A DNA stretch of 64,000 nt from Mycolicibacterium senegalense. Its GTDB lineage: Bacteria > Actinomycetota > Actinomycetes > Mycobacteriales > Mycobacteriaceae. Location of the stretch: the NCBI RefSeq assembly GCF_019645875.1, contig NZ_CP081000.1, positions 3,162,001 to 3,226,000 on the forward strand, written 5' to 3'. Each line of letters begins with the position of its first letter. Position 1 is the stretch's first letter. Both the position numbers and the translations under genes were made by a program. The notes below the pieces were generated by a model. It had not been told where the DNA came from. It did no database searches and was given only the letters and a program-made list of their open reading frames with translations. This document shows, piece by piece, positions 38,468-46,674 of the stretch.

Positions 38468-38920
38468 ATGCCTCGATCCACCCCGGAAGCCCGTCGCCGG
38501 ACCCGGGCGTTCGCCCGCGTGCTGGGACCATATGTCGCGGTCGCGACGCTGATAATCGCCATTCGCCTGCCCGACCTCGCCGGGTTGTTGGGCGGCCTGT
38601 TCGACAACGCTGTGCTGCCCTGGATGCTGGGGGCGGCGATGCTGATGATGGGCCTGATCGTGATCGCCTTTCACCAGTACTGGTACAGCGTGACGGCCGC
38701 ACTCATCTCCCTGTTCGGTTGGTTCGTGGCACTGCGCGGGTTCGCCATGATGGCCATTCCGTCAGCGATCGACACCGGCGCCAACGCCACGATCTCAAGC
38801 CCCGGTGCCCTGTTGGCCGCCCGGATCTTCTTCCTGCTGCTGACCGCGATGGGCCTGTGGCTGACCTACGTCGGCTGGCGGCGCGAGCGCACTCCGGAGG
38901 AAAGTACGGTCGCCGCCTGA
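38468..38920 (+). CDS. Small four-helix membrane protein under a divergent TetR repressor
   Basis: 150 residues. After a basic start (MPRSTPEARRRTRAFARVLG) there are four hydrophobic segments: YVAVATLIIAIRLPDLAGLL, VLPWMLGAAMLMMGLIVIAF, ALISLFGWFVALRGFAMMAI and LLAARIFFLLLTAMGLWLTY. No transporter family is recognised. The start at 38468 has GGAG 7 nt upstream. Its promoter is overlaid by the TetR operator, so expression probably follows an inducing compound. Function unknown. Confidence 0.78.
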   Translation: MPRSTPEARRRTRAFARVLGPYVAVATLIIAIRLPDLAGLLGGLFDNAVLPWMLGAAMLMMGLIVIAFHQYWYSVTAALISLFGWFVALRGFAMMAIPSAIDTGANATISSPGALLAARIFFLLLTAMGLWLTYVGWRRERTPEESTVAA

Positions 38921-38944
38921 GCCCGCTGAGGCGGCGACCCGGTC

Positions 38945-40471
38945 TCAACCGCGCGCCAAGATCGCCAGCAACAGTTCGGCCCGCACTCGGGCCACCCCGA
39001 GGTCACAGCCCAGCAACGTCTCGACGATCTCGATCCGCTTGCGCATCGTGTGCCGGTGCACGCCGATGGCCGCCGCGGCGGCCTCCCACTGACCGTTGGC
39101 CTCCAAGAACGCCCGCAGTGCCGCCATCAGGCCTGAACCATGCTGCGCGTCATGGTCGGCCACCGGGGTCAGCATCGCCGCCCCCAGCGCAACCAATACC
39201 TCGCGGGTAGGCCCGGAGGACAGCAACGCGCTGCCTGCCAATGCCGCGAATTCCAAGGGGTGACAACCCCGTTCGGCCACCGAGGCGGCCAATCGGGCGT
39301 CATCGAAAGCCTGCGTCAACCGCGCCAACGGCTGCGCCCCACTGAGCCCGCTACGGCTCGACTTGCGCACCGACCGGTCGAGCCCGCCCAGCAGACCGGT
39401 GGCGCCGTCAACGGTCTGGGAGCCGGGCAGCAGCACCGTCAGCCGGCGGTCGGTGGCGTGAACGAACACCGGATGACCGACCGCCTCCAACTCCCGCTCC
39501 ACCGCCGCGACAGCGCGCCGCCGAGGACCGACCGCCTTCACGTCGTCGTCGAACTCGACGACCAGTACGCGAATCCGTCCCTGCGCGTCGGCGATCGCAG
39601 CCAGCTGCGCATACACCGGCTCGCGGTCGTGTTCTCCGCTCAGGAGCAGGCCCAGCGCCTGGCCGTTGAGCAGTCGCTGCACCTCCTGCAGCCGGGCCGG
39701 TTTCTCGAAATCCAAGGCCAGCAACGACGTTGCGTGACCGAGGAGCACTTGGTCCACCGGGCTCAGGGCAGCCGGGCTGACCACCGCCAGCACACCGTGC
39801 GAGCGACCGCCCACCCTGATATCCTGCTGGGCCACCGCGGTGCCGTCGGAGAGCACGCGGACGCCCGAGGCGGCTTCCGGCTCGATCGAATCGCGCACCA
39901 GGTTCAGGGTCGTCACGCTCAGGTTGCCCGGATGCGAGGCGATCACCGTCCCGCTCGGATCCAGCACCACCACGGCAGCCTTCAGCGCCCGCGCGAGCTC
40001 GGCCGCGACCCCGCGCGGCCCCTCGCCCACCACCGCCCGGGTGATCCGAGGCTGCGCCCGGGAAGCCCGCAACACGGCGTCGTACTCCAGCTCCGCTATC
40101 CGTGAACCCACCCGCTGAACCACTGCCGCGAACGGTGTCCGAAGCGGCACCTCGATCAGCGGCAGGCCGAGTTCCTCGGCCGCCGCCACCACCTCGTCGG
40201 GAACCGCATCGAACGTCAGTCCGGTACCGAAACCGACTGCGGCGACACCACTTTCAGCGAGGAGTTGCAAGTAACGGCGGCGTCCGCGACCGCTGGCCGG
40301 AAGGCTGATCCCGGTGGTCAGCACCATCTCGCCGCCGGAGAGCCATTCGGCCGGGTTGGCCAGCTCGGTCGTCAGCACCAGGCTCACCTCGCGCCCGACA
40401 CCGGCCGACCCCGCAAGCAGACGCAGGTGCAGATCCGACTGCTCAACAACCCATCGCACCGGGACGGCCAC
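38945..40471 (-). CDS. PucR-family transcriptional regulator
   Basis: 508 residues. The N-terminal PucR domain (SLVLTTELANPAEWLSGGEM, AAAEELGLPLIEVPLRTPFA) is followed by a GGDEF-like middle part (VVVLDPSGTVIASHPGNL) and a C-terminal helix-turn-helix of the HTH_30 type (FLEANGQWEAAAAAIGVHRH / TMRKRIEIVETLL). Such regulators control purine, amine or amino-acid use. GTG at 40471 is the likely start; other GTGs nearby are possible and no good ribosome-binding site decides. It diverges from the stress protein-permease pair, which it probably controls. Confidence 0.86.
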   Translation of the reverse strand: MAVPVRWVVEQSDLHLRLLAGSAGVGREVSLVLTTELANPAEWLSGGEMVLTTGISLPASGRGRRRYLQLLAESGVAAVGFGTGLTFDAVPDEVVAAAEELGLPLIEVPLRTPFAAVVQRVGSRIAELEYDAVLRASRAQPRITRAVVGEGPRGVAAELARALKAAVVVLDPSGTVIASHPGNLSVTTLNLVRDSIEPEAASGVRVLSDGTAVAQQDIRVGGRSHGVLAVVSPAALSPVDQVLLGHATSLLALDFEKPARLQEVQRLLNGQALGLLLSGEHDREPVYAQLAAIADAQGRIRVLVVEFDDDVKAVGPRRRAVAAVERELEAVGHPVFVHATDRRLTVLLPGSQTVDGATGLLGGLDRSVRKSSRSGLSGAQPLARLTQAFDDARLAASVAERGCHPLEFAALAGSALLSSGPTREVLVALGAAMLTPVADHDAQHGSGLMAALRAFLEANGQWEAAAAAIGVHRHTMRKRIEIVETLLGCDLGVARVRAELLLAILARG

Positions 40472-40537
40472 CCACAGAAATGTACAGAATGTCGAAAAGC
40501 TGCACAAAGATTCTCCATTGCGTCGGATGACCACCGT

Positions 40538-40579
40538 TGTGTTCCGCGACACACTTGGCCCCGGCCGGAAACCGGCCGG
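40538..40579. promoter_or_regulatory. Palindromes in the PucR/USP divergent region
   Basis: TGTGTTCCGCGACACA at 40538-40553 has 5-bp inverted arms around six bases, and CCGGCCGG occurs twice (40561-40568 and 40572-40579) around AAA. Both lie in the 141-bp region between divergent starts and are candidate binding sites for the PucR regulator. Assignment to that protein is inference. Confidence 0.35.
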
Positions 40580-40612
40580 AATTCACCAGAGATGGACGGT
40601 GCGGATCAGTCG

Positions 40613-41464
40613 ATGAACACTTCACGAATCGCCGTCGGCTATATCGCCACCCCGGGAGGTGATGACGCCGTCGCGGTCGGAGAACAGATCGCCCGCACGC
40701 TCGGCGCCCACCTCGACCTCTGCATGGTGTTGCCCAGCGACCGCTCGGCAATCGCCCCCACCCCTGGTGACGTGCTGCACCGAGAAGCAGACGGCTGGCT
40801 GGCCGCAGCCGCAGCCGGGGTGCGCAACGACGTGCCCGTGACCACCCACCTGAGCTACCACGAGTCCAGCGCCACGGGCCTGATCACCGCAGCTGAGAAC
40901 CTTGACGCCGAAGCGCTGGTGGTCGGCGGCGCCGGCGGCGGGATAGCCGGTCCCCTGTCCCTCGGCTCCGTGGTCGACGATCTGGTTCATGCCTCGCCGG
41001 TACCGGTGGTGATCGCACCACGCGGGGCCCGGTTGGACCGCAGCGAGAAGATTCGTGAGGTCACCTGCGCCATCGGCACCCGGCCGGGAGCCACCCTGCT
41101 GCTCGACACCGCCTTGCGGTTCTGCCGCGCCACGAACACCCCGCTTCGCCTGGTGTCGCTGGTCGCCGTCGACGACGACCGCCGGCTGACCGCCGCTCGG
41201 CAACACGCACAGCACGCCCTGGATCAGGCGAAAGACGTTCTACCCGACGATGTTCCCGTCACTTCGCGGGTAGCCACCGGCCCCACAGTCGAGGAGGCGG
41301 TCAACAAGCTGGGCTGGCATGACGGCGACATGATCATGGTCGGTTCGAGCCGGCTGGCTCAACCTCGCCGCCTGTTCCTCGGGTCGACTGCGGCCAAGAT
41401 GCTGCGTGTTCTCCGAGTCCCGATGTTTGTTGTACCCAAAGACGAAGGGGCAGACCATGACTGA
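40613..41464 (+). CDS. Tandem-domain universal stress protein
   Basis: 283 residues with two USP domains. The first, RIAVGYIATPGGDDAVAVGE to VPVVIAPRG, has the degenerate nucleotide loop GGAGGGIAGPLSLGSV; the second ends with GDMIMVGSSRLAQPRRLFLG and VPMFVVPKD. ATG at 40613 chosen; ATG 40592 in frame is possible. USP proteins of this type are often paired with APC permeases and thought to tune transport. Its TGA overlaps the permease ATG by 8 bp, so the two are translated together. Confidence 0.86.
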   Translation: MNTSRIAVGYIATPGGDDAVAVGEQIARTLGAHLDLCMVLPSDRSAIAPTPGDVLHREADGWLAAAAAGVRNDVPVTTHLSYHESSATGLITAAENLDAEALVVGGAGGGIAGPLSLGSVVDDLVHASPVPVVIAPRGARLDRSEKIREVTCAIGTRPGATLLLDTALRFCRATNTPLRLVSLVAVDDDRRLTAARQHAQHALDQAKDVLPDDVPVTSRVATGPTVEEAVNKLGWHDGDMIMVGSSRLAQPRRLFLGSTAAKMLRVLRVPMFVVPKDEGADHD

Positions 41465-42989
41465 GCAGCTGGCCAGCACCGAGTTGGACCAGGCCGAGCG
41501 CGAAGAGGGCCTGGTCGCCAAAGGCCTGGCAGCCGGCCGCATCGGCACCTTCACCGGCGCCGTCCTCGGCATCTCGACGGTGGCGCCCGGCTATACGCTG
41601 ACCGCGAGCATCGGGCTCATCGTCGCCGCGGTCGGACTCAAGATGCCCGCCATCCTGATCGCCGGGTTCATCCCGATGTTCCTGACCGCCTACGCCTATC
41701 GCGAACTGAACTCCCGCGCACCCGATTGCGGTGCGTCGTTCACCTGGTCTACCAAGGCCTTCGGGCCGTATGTGGGTTGGATGTGTGGCTGGGGCATGGT
41801 GATCGCCACCATCATCGTGCTGTCCAACCTGGCCTCGATCGGAGTGCTTTTCGGCTACGAGTTCCTGGGCAAGGTGCTGCACAACGACACCCTCGCGATG
41901 CTCCCGGCCGAGAACGTCACGGTCAACATCGTTTCCACGGTCGCACTGCTCGCCGTCGCCACCTACATCTCCTGCCGCGGCATCACCACCAGCGAGAAGG
42001 TGCAGTACGTGCTGGTCGGCTTCCAGATGATCGTCCTCGTCACGTTCGCGGTGGTCGCCGTCGCGCGATCGGGCGGTACCGAAGGGCATTTGAGCTTCGA
42101 CATCCAATGGTTCGATCCGTTCACCGGCCTCACCATGAGCGCCTTCGTGATCGGGCTCATCGGCTCGATCTTCGCGTTCTGGGGGTGGGACACGTGCCTG
42201 ACTCTGGGCGAGGAAAGCAAGGACCCCACCAAAGTGCCCGGCCGTGCCGGATTGCTGTGTGTGCTCTCGATCCTGCTGACCTACCTGCTGGTGGCGGTCG
42301 CGGTGATGATGTATGCCGGGATCGGCGACACCGGGCTGGGCCTCGGCAACGAGGACATCGCGGAGAACGTGTTCGGGGCGCTGGCCTATCCGGTGCTGGG
42401 TGACTGGGGCGGACCGCTGCTGCTGCTGGCGGTGTTCGCCTCCTCGATCGCGAGCCTGCAGACCACCGTCCTGCCGGCCGCGCGCACCATGCTGGCGATG
42501 GGCGCATACGGCGCCTTCCCGAAACGGTTCGCCAGCGTCCACCCCCGTTCGCTGTCACCGGTGTTCAGCACCGTGGTCGCCGGCGTGGTGACCGCCGCCT
42601 TCTACACGATCGTGACCCTGCTATCCGAGCGCACGCTGCTGGATACCATTGCCGCCCTTGGCATCATGATCTGTTGGTACTACGGCATCACCGCGTTCGC
42701 GTGTGTGTGGTTCTTCCGAAGGGAACTGTTCCTCAGCCCGCGGAACATCGTCTACAAATTGGTGTTCCCGGCGGTGGGCGGTGTGATGCTGCTGTCGGTG
42801 TTCGTCAAGTCGGTGCTGGTGAGCATGGACCCTGAGGCCAGCGGTAGCGGAGCGTCGATCGGCGGTATCGGCCTGGTGTTCTACCTCGGCTTCGGCATTC
42901 TGCTGCTCGGCGCCGCCCTGATGCTCGTCCTGCGCGTCGTCCAGCCGGCATTCTTCCGGGGCGAGACCCTGACCATCGAGCTGCCGTGA
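41457..42989 (+). CDS. APC-superfamily amino acid/amine permease
   Basis: 510 residues, about 12 membrane helices. Family features: GRIGTFTGAVLGISTVAPGY at the first helix with the substrate-binding glycine break, YRELNSRAPDCGASFTWSTK (helix 3, the conserved amphipathic region of APC transporters), and SIFAFWGWDTCLTLGEESKD at helix 6. The substrate cannot be read; the neighbourhood (glutamate dehydrogenase, agmatine genes, PucR) suggests an amine or amino acid. Its TGA lies inside the first of two 53-bp hairpins. Confidence 0.88.
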   Translation: MTEQLASTELDQAEREEGLVAKGLAAGRIGTFTGAVLGISTVAPGYTLTASIGLIVAAVGLKMPAILIAGFIPMFLTAYAYRELNSRAPDCGASFTWSTKAFGPYVGWMCGWGMVIATIIVLSNLASIGVLFGYEFLGKVLHNDTLAMLPAENVTVNIVSTVALLAVATYISCRGITTSEKVQYVLVGFQMIVLVTFAVVAVARSGGTEGHLSFDIQWFDPFTGLTMSAFVIGLIGSIFAFWGWDTCLTLGEESKDPTKVPGRAGLLCVLSILLTYLLVAVAVMMYAGIGDTGLGLGNEDIAENVFGALAYPVLGDWGGPLLLLAVFASSIASLQTTVLPAARTMLAMGAYGAFPKRFASVHPRSLSPVFSTVVAGVVTAAFYTIVTLLSERTLLDTIAALGIMICWYYGITAFACVWFFRRELFLSPRNIVYKLVFPAVGGVMLLSVFVKSVLVSMDPEASGSGASIGGIGLVFYLGFGILLLGAALMLVLRVVQPAFFRGETLTIELP

Positions 42990-43038
42990 TTTGTGCACGA
43001 TTTTCCGCGACTGCCGCGGAGAACCGTGCACAAATCAC
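42986..43038. repeat. 53-bp hairpin repeat, copy A
   Basis: Perfect 14-bp outer arms GTGATTTGTGCACG and CGTGCACAAATCAC, then an inner stem TTTTCCGCG against CGCGGAGAA, with a short loop. Copy B at 43951-44003 has the same length and differs at about seven positions. It contains the permease stop codon. It would fold into a long RNA or cruciform hairpin and could be a terminator, a REP-like element or a nuclease recognition site. Confidence 0.92.
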
Positions 43039-43080
43039 GATCGATGGAACCGAGGCGGCGACGCGAACGTCCGAACCAGT

Positions 43081-43950
43081 GTGCTTGACGACTTTCTTCG
43101 CAATCACGATGGCGTCATCACCCGGGCGCAAGCCCTGTCAGTCGGGCTGAGCGACGACGCCATCAGCCGTCGCGTTCGTTCGGGCCGCTGGCTGCGTTGC
43201 GCACCCGGGGTGTTCTTTGTCGACGATCGCCCATTCACCGATTCAGCGCGGGTGCGCAGCGCGGTGTGGTCGTATGGTCCGGCTGCCGTCGCAAGCGGAC
43301 TGGCCGCCGCCTGGTGGCACGGCGTTACGCGTTACCCGCCGAAAATCGTCGAAGTCACCGTGCCCAAGGTCAGCAATCATCGCAAGCGCGACGGGATCCG
43401 GGCCCGACGCCGTGACCTGCACAGCGCCGACATCGTCGAACGCAACGGACTCCGGGTAACCGCACTTGCACTTTCGGTCATCGAAGCTGCGGCCCGTCGC
43501 GGAGGCGGCGCTCCGCTGATGGATACCGCATTGCAGCGGCACGTCGACCTGAGACAACTATGGGATGCCCACCTGCGCAACAAGGGCCGGCACGGGTCGC
43601 CCGCAGCCAGGATTCTGCTGCTGTCCGCAGCAGACGGCGCCCGCTCCGAAGCCGAGCGACTGCTGTTGAAACTATTGCGCAACAACAACATCACTGGCTG
43701 GAGGGCCAATTGTCCAGTTGCGGGGTACAAGATCGACGTGGTCTTTCAGTCGGCAAAGCTTGCCATCGAAGTCGACGGCTGGGCCTTTCACAGCGACGCT
43801 GCCGACTTCGAAAACGACCGAAACCGGCAGAACATCATCTCGCTGCACGGATATCAGATCCTGCGGTTCACCTGGCTGGATCTGACCGAGTACCCAGACC
43901 GGGTGGTTGCCGAGATCCGGAATGCCTTGCGGCTTCGGCATGCCGCCTGA
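43081..43950 (+). CDS. AbiEi-type antitoxin-domain and DUF559 (Vsr-like) nuclease protein
   Basis: 289 residues from the GTG at 43081. Residues 1 to about 60 form the AbiEi_4-like helix-turn-helix (VITRAQALSVGLSDDAISRR then SGRWLRCAPGVFFV); a beta-rich middle follows; the C-terminal 110 residues are a DUF559 domain of the PD-(D/E)xK superfamily: SEAERLLLKLLR, KIDVVFQSAKLAIEVDGWAF (acidic D and E-x-D cluster), and RQNIISLHGYQILRFTW. It is expected to cleave or nick DNA, but no member is well characterised. Codon use is a little more AT-rich than the neighbours. It is bracketed by two near-identical hairpins, the second beginning right after its TGA, so gene and repeats form one cassette. Confidence 0.85.
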   Translation: MLDDFLRNHDGVITRAQALSVGLSDDAISRRVRSGRWLRCAPGVFFVDDRPFTDSARVRSAVWSYGPAAVASGLAAAWWHGVTRYPPKIVEVTVPKVSNHRKRDGIRARRRDLHSADIVERNGLRVTALALSVIEAAARRGGGAPLMDTALQRHVDLRQLWDAHLRNKGRHGSPAARILLLSAADGARSEAERLLLKLLRNNNITGWRANCPVAGYKIDVVFQSAKLAIEVDGWAFHSDAADFENDRNRQNIISLHGYQILRFTWLDLTEYPDRVVAEIRNALRLRHAA

Positions 43951-44003
43951 GTGATTTGTGCACACTTTTCCGCGGCTGGCGCGGAAGATCGTGCACAAAT
44001 CAC
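43951..44003. repeat. 53-bp hairpin repeat, copy B
   Basis: Perfect 13-bp arms GTGATTTGTGCAC and GTGCACAAATCAC with an inner stem CTTTTCCGCG against CGCGGAAGAT. It starts at the base after the DUF559 TGA. The outer arms are identical to copy A; the differences lie in the inner part and mostly keep pairing or the loop. Confidence 0.92.
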
Positions 44004-44067
44004 TGGACAAAATGGCGTCCCGGTTGCCGAGAGCATCGCCAATGCGTCTATGGTTGTCCGGCCCGCG

Positions 44068-46674
44068 ATGGCCGAGACTCTGAGTGTGGAAAGTCCTTCT
44101 GCCCGAGTGCATTTTACCGTCAATGAAGCCGGTGCCCGCGCCGAGGTGCGGTGGCCCGGACCTCCCCCACTGCTGGCCGAGGTGTGCGCGATGTTCGAAC
44201 ACTTCGGTCTGCGCGTCGCCTCGTATCAGCTGACCGACACCGGCCACCACTATGAATTCGGCACCCTGGCGTTGCCGAGGCCCACGCTCGAGCTGATCGC
44301 CCGGGCCTTCGAGGCCGCGACCGCCGGGCATTGGCAGACCGACCGCTACGCCGCACTCATCCCGTCCGCCGGAATCGATTGGCGCCAGGCAGTACTGATT
44401 CGTGCGGCCAGCCGATTCACCCGCCAGACCGGACTGGGCTTCTCCCCCGACTACATCGCCGATTCATTGGTTACCGCACCGGACTTCGTCAACGCACTGC
44501 TGGCATTGTTCGATGCCCGGTTCAACCCGGCCGGCCACCCCGACGCTGATCAAGCCGAGCGAGCCGATCAGGAAGCGGCGGCGCTGGTGGAGGCGGCGAC
44601 CTCGCTCGACGACGAGCGAATCAGGCGCGCATTACACAGCTTCGTGCGGGCCGTCCTGCGTACCAACTGGTTCCAGGCCGGGCCCGACGGCAGGCCCAAG
44701 GATTACTTGTCCTTCAAGATCGATTCTTCCCGGCTCGCCGACGTCGGCCCGGTGGTCCCGTACCGCGAGATCTACGTGTACTCGGACATTGTCGAGGGCA
44801 TACACCTTCGCAGCGGGCCGATCGCTCGAGGCGGGTTGCGCTGGTCGAGTCGTCCCGAGGACTTCCGCACCGAAGTGCTCGGCCTGATGAAGACACAGGC
44901 CGTCAAGAACGCACCCATCGTGCCGGCCGGCGCCAAGGGCGCTTTCGTGCTGCGCAATCCGGACGCCGCCGCTGCCGACGGCTACCGCACATTCATCCGC
45001 GGAATGCTCGACATCACCGACAACATCGTCGACGGTGCAGTTCGGCATCCGGACCGGACGGTGTGCCCCGACGGCCCTGACGCCTACCTCGTGGTGGCCG
45101 CGGACAAGGGCACCGCGACATTCTCCGACCTGGCCAATGCCATCGCCGGCGAGTACGGTTTCTGGCTCGGCGATGCATTCGCCTCCGGCGGCTCGGCCGG
45201 CTACGACCACAAGGCCATGGGTATTACCGCCCGCGGCGCGTGGCTCTCGGTCCGGCGCCATTTCGCCGAGGCGGGCCACGACATCGACACCCAACCGTTC
45301 ACGGTGGCCGGTATCGGCGATATGTCCGGCGATGTGTTCGGAAACGGAATGTTGCTGTCCGACAACATCAAACTGGTCGCGGCGTTCGACCATCGGCACA
45401 TCTTCGTCGATCCCGACCCGGACCCGCGGGCATCCTTCGACGAGCGCGCACGATTGTTCGCTCTGCCCTCATCGAGCTGGCAGGACTACGACTCGACCCT
45501 GATCTCGACGGGCGGCGGGGTCTGGTCCCGCACCGCCAAGTCGATACCGTTGTCGCCGCAGGCACGTGCTGTGCTGGGTATCGAGGCGGCCGAAGCCACC
45601 CCGGACCAGTTGATCTCGGCGGTGCTCTGCGCGCCCGTCGACCTGCTGTGGAACGGCGGCGTCGGTACCTACGTGCGGGCCGACGAGGAATCGGACGCCG
45701 ACGCCCGTGACAAGGCCAACGACCGCGTCCGGGTGGCGGCTTCGCAGCTGCGCTGCAAGGTGATCGGCGAAGGCGGCAACCTCGGATTGACCCAGCAGGC
45801 ACGCATCGCATTCGCCCTCAGTGGCGGCCGGATCAACGCCGACTTCATCGACAACGCCGCCGGTGTGGCAACCTCGGACCTTGAGGTCAACATCAAGATC
45901 GCCCTGGATTCGGGCAACACCGGTATCGCACAACGCAATACGCTGCTCGCGACGGCAACCGACGAGGTTGCCGCGCGGGTTCTGGCCGACAACGCCGAGG
46001 CGATCCTGGCGATCAGCATCGCTGCCGCGGAAGCCGATTCGCTGCTGGATCGGCATATCCGGTTGATCGGCAACCTGCAGGAAGTGGCGGGCGTCGACCC
46101 TCAGGTCGAGGGACTGCCTGCCCAGGCGGAGCTGGTGCGCCGTCGTTCGATGGGGTTGGGGCTCACCCGACCGGAGATCGCGGTGTTGCTGGCCCAATCC
46201 AAGAATCTGGTGACCCAGGAACTGCTGGCCTCCGAGATTCCCGACGATGAGGCGTTCTCACACTGCCTCGTGGATTACTTCCCCGCGGCGATCGCCGAGT
46301 ATGCCCGCGCCGAGCTCAGCCGGCATCCGCTGCGCCGTGAGATCGTGGCGACCGCGGTAGCCGGTGAGCTGATCAACCGGGTGGGCCCAGGCACCATCTA
46401 CCGCATGCAGGAGCGCCTGGGGGTGACCACGGCGCAGGTGGCACGGGCCTACGCCACGGTGCGCGACATCCTCGATCTGGACGCGCTGTGGGCCGCCGAA
46501 CTGGCCCGCTACAGCGATGAGGGTGACCGCATCCAGGCGCTGCTACAGGTTCGCGAGTTGATCGAGCACCTGACCTCCTGGGTGCTGCGCACCGGCACCG
46601 CCGGTCACACCCAGGTCAGTACGGCGATCAGCCGGCTGGTCACCGCCGCAGCGCCGCAGGCTGATGCTGTGTGA
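44068..46674 (+). CDS. Short-form NAD-dependent glutamate dehydrogenase
   Basis: About 868 residues from the ATG at 44068 (ATG 44050 possible). The catalytic core of the large bacterial NAD-GDH family is here: GPIARGGLRWSSRPEDFRTE with the glutamate-binding part, VLGLMKTQAVKNAPIVPAG with the catalytic Lys region, GIGDMSGDVFGNGMLLSDN as the Rossmann loop and VIGEGGNLGLTQQARIAF. The large family member in mycobacteria (about 1600 residues, Rv2476c) has a long N-terminal regulatory region that is absent here; I see only about 150 residues before the core. It deaminates glutamate to 2-oxoglutarate. The 3' end overlaps the convergent agmatine deiminase gene by 35 bp. Confidence 0.88.
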   Translation: MAETLSVESPSARVHFTVNEAGARAEVRWPGPPPLLAEVCAMFEHFGLRVASYQLTDTGHHYEFGTLALPRPTLELIARAFEAATAGHWQTDRYAALIPSAGIDWRQAVLIRAASRFTRQTGLGFSPDYIADSLVTAPDFVNALLALFDARFNPAGHPDADQAERADQEAAALVEAATSLDDERIRRALHSFVRAVLRTNWFQAGPDGRPKDYLSFKIDSSRLADVGPVVPYREIYVYSDIVEGIHLRSGPIARGGLRWSSRPEDFRTEVLGLMKTQAVKNAPIVPAGAKGAFVLRNPDAAAADGYRTFIRGMLDITDNIVDGAVRHPDRTVCPDGPDAYLVVAADKGTATFSDLANAIAGEYGFWLGDAFASGGSAGYDHKAMGITARGAWLSVRRHFAEAGHDIDTQPFTVAGIGDMSGDVFGNGMLLSDNIKLVAAFDHRHIFVDPDPDPRASFDERARLFALPSSSWQDYDSTLISTGGGVWSRTAKSIPLSPQARAVLGIEAAEATPDQLISAVLCAPVDLLWNGGVGTYVRADEESDADARDKANDRVRVAASQLRCKVIGEGGNLGLTQQARIAFALSGGRINADFIDNAAGVATSDLEVNIKIALDSGNTGIAQRNTLLATATDEVAARVLADNAEAILAISIAAAEADSLLDRHIRLIGNLQEVAGVDPQVEGLPAQAELVRRRSMGLGLTRPEIAVLLAQSKNLVTQELLASEIPDDEAFSHCLVDYFPAAIAEYARAELSRHPLRREIVATAVAGELINRVGPGTIYRMQERLGVTTAQVARAYATVRDILDLDALWAAELARYSDEGDRIQALLQVRELIEHLTSWVLRTGTAGHTQVSTAISRLVTAAAPQADAV

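Noticed and set aside
42986..44003. Insertion sequence with terminal inverted repeats.
   Set aside because: The repeats are each self-palindromic rather than one pair of inverted ends, there is no transposase motif, and no target duplication is visible.
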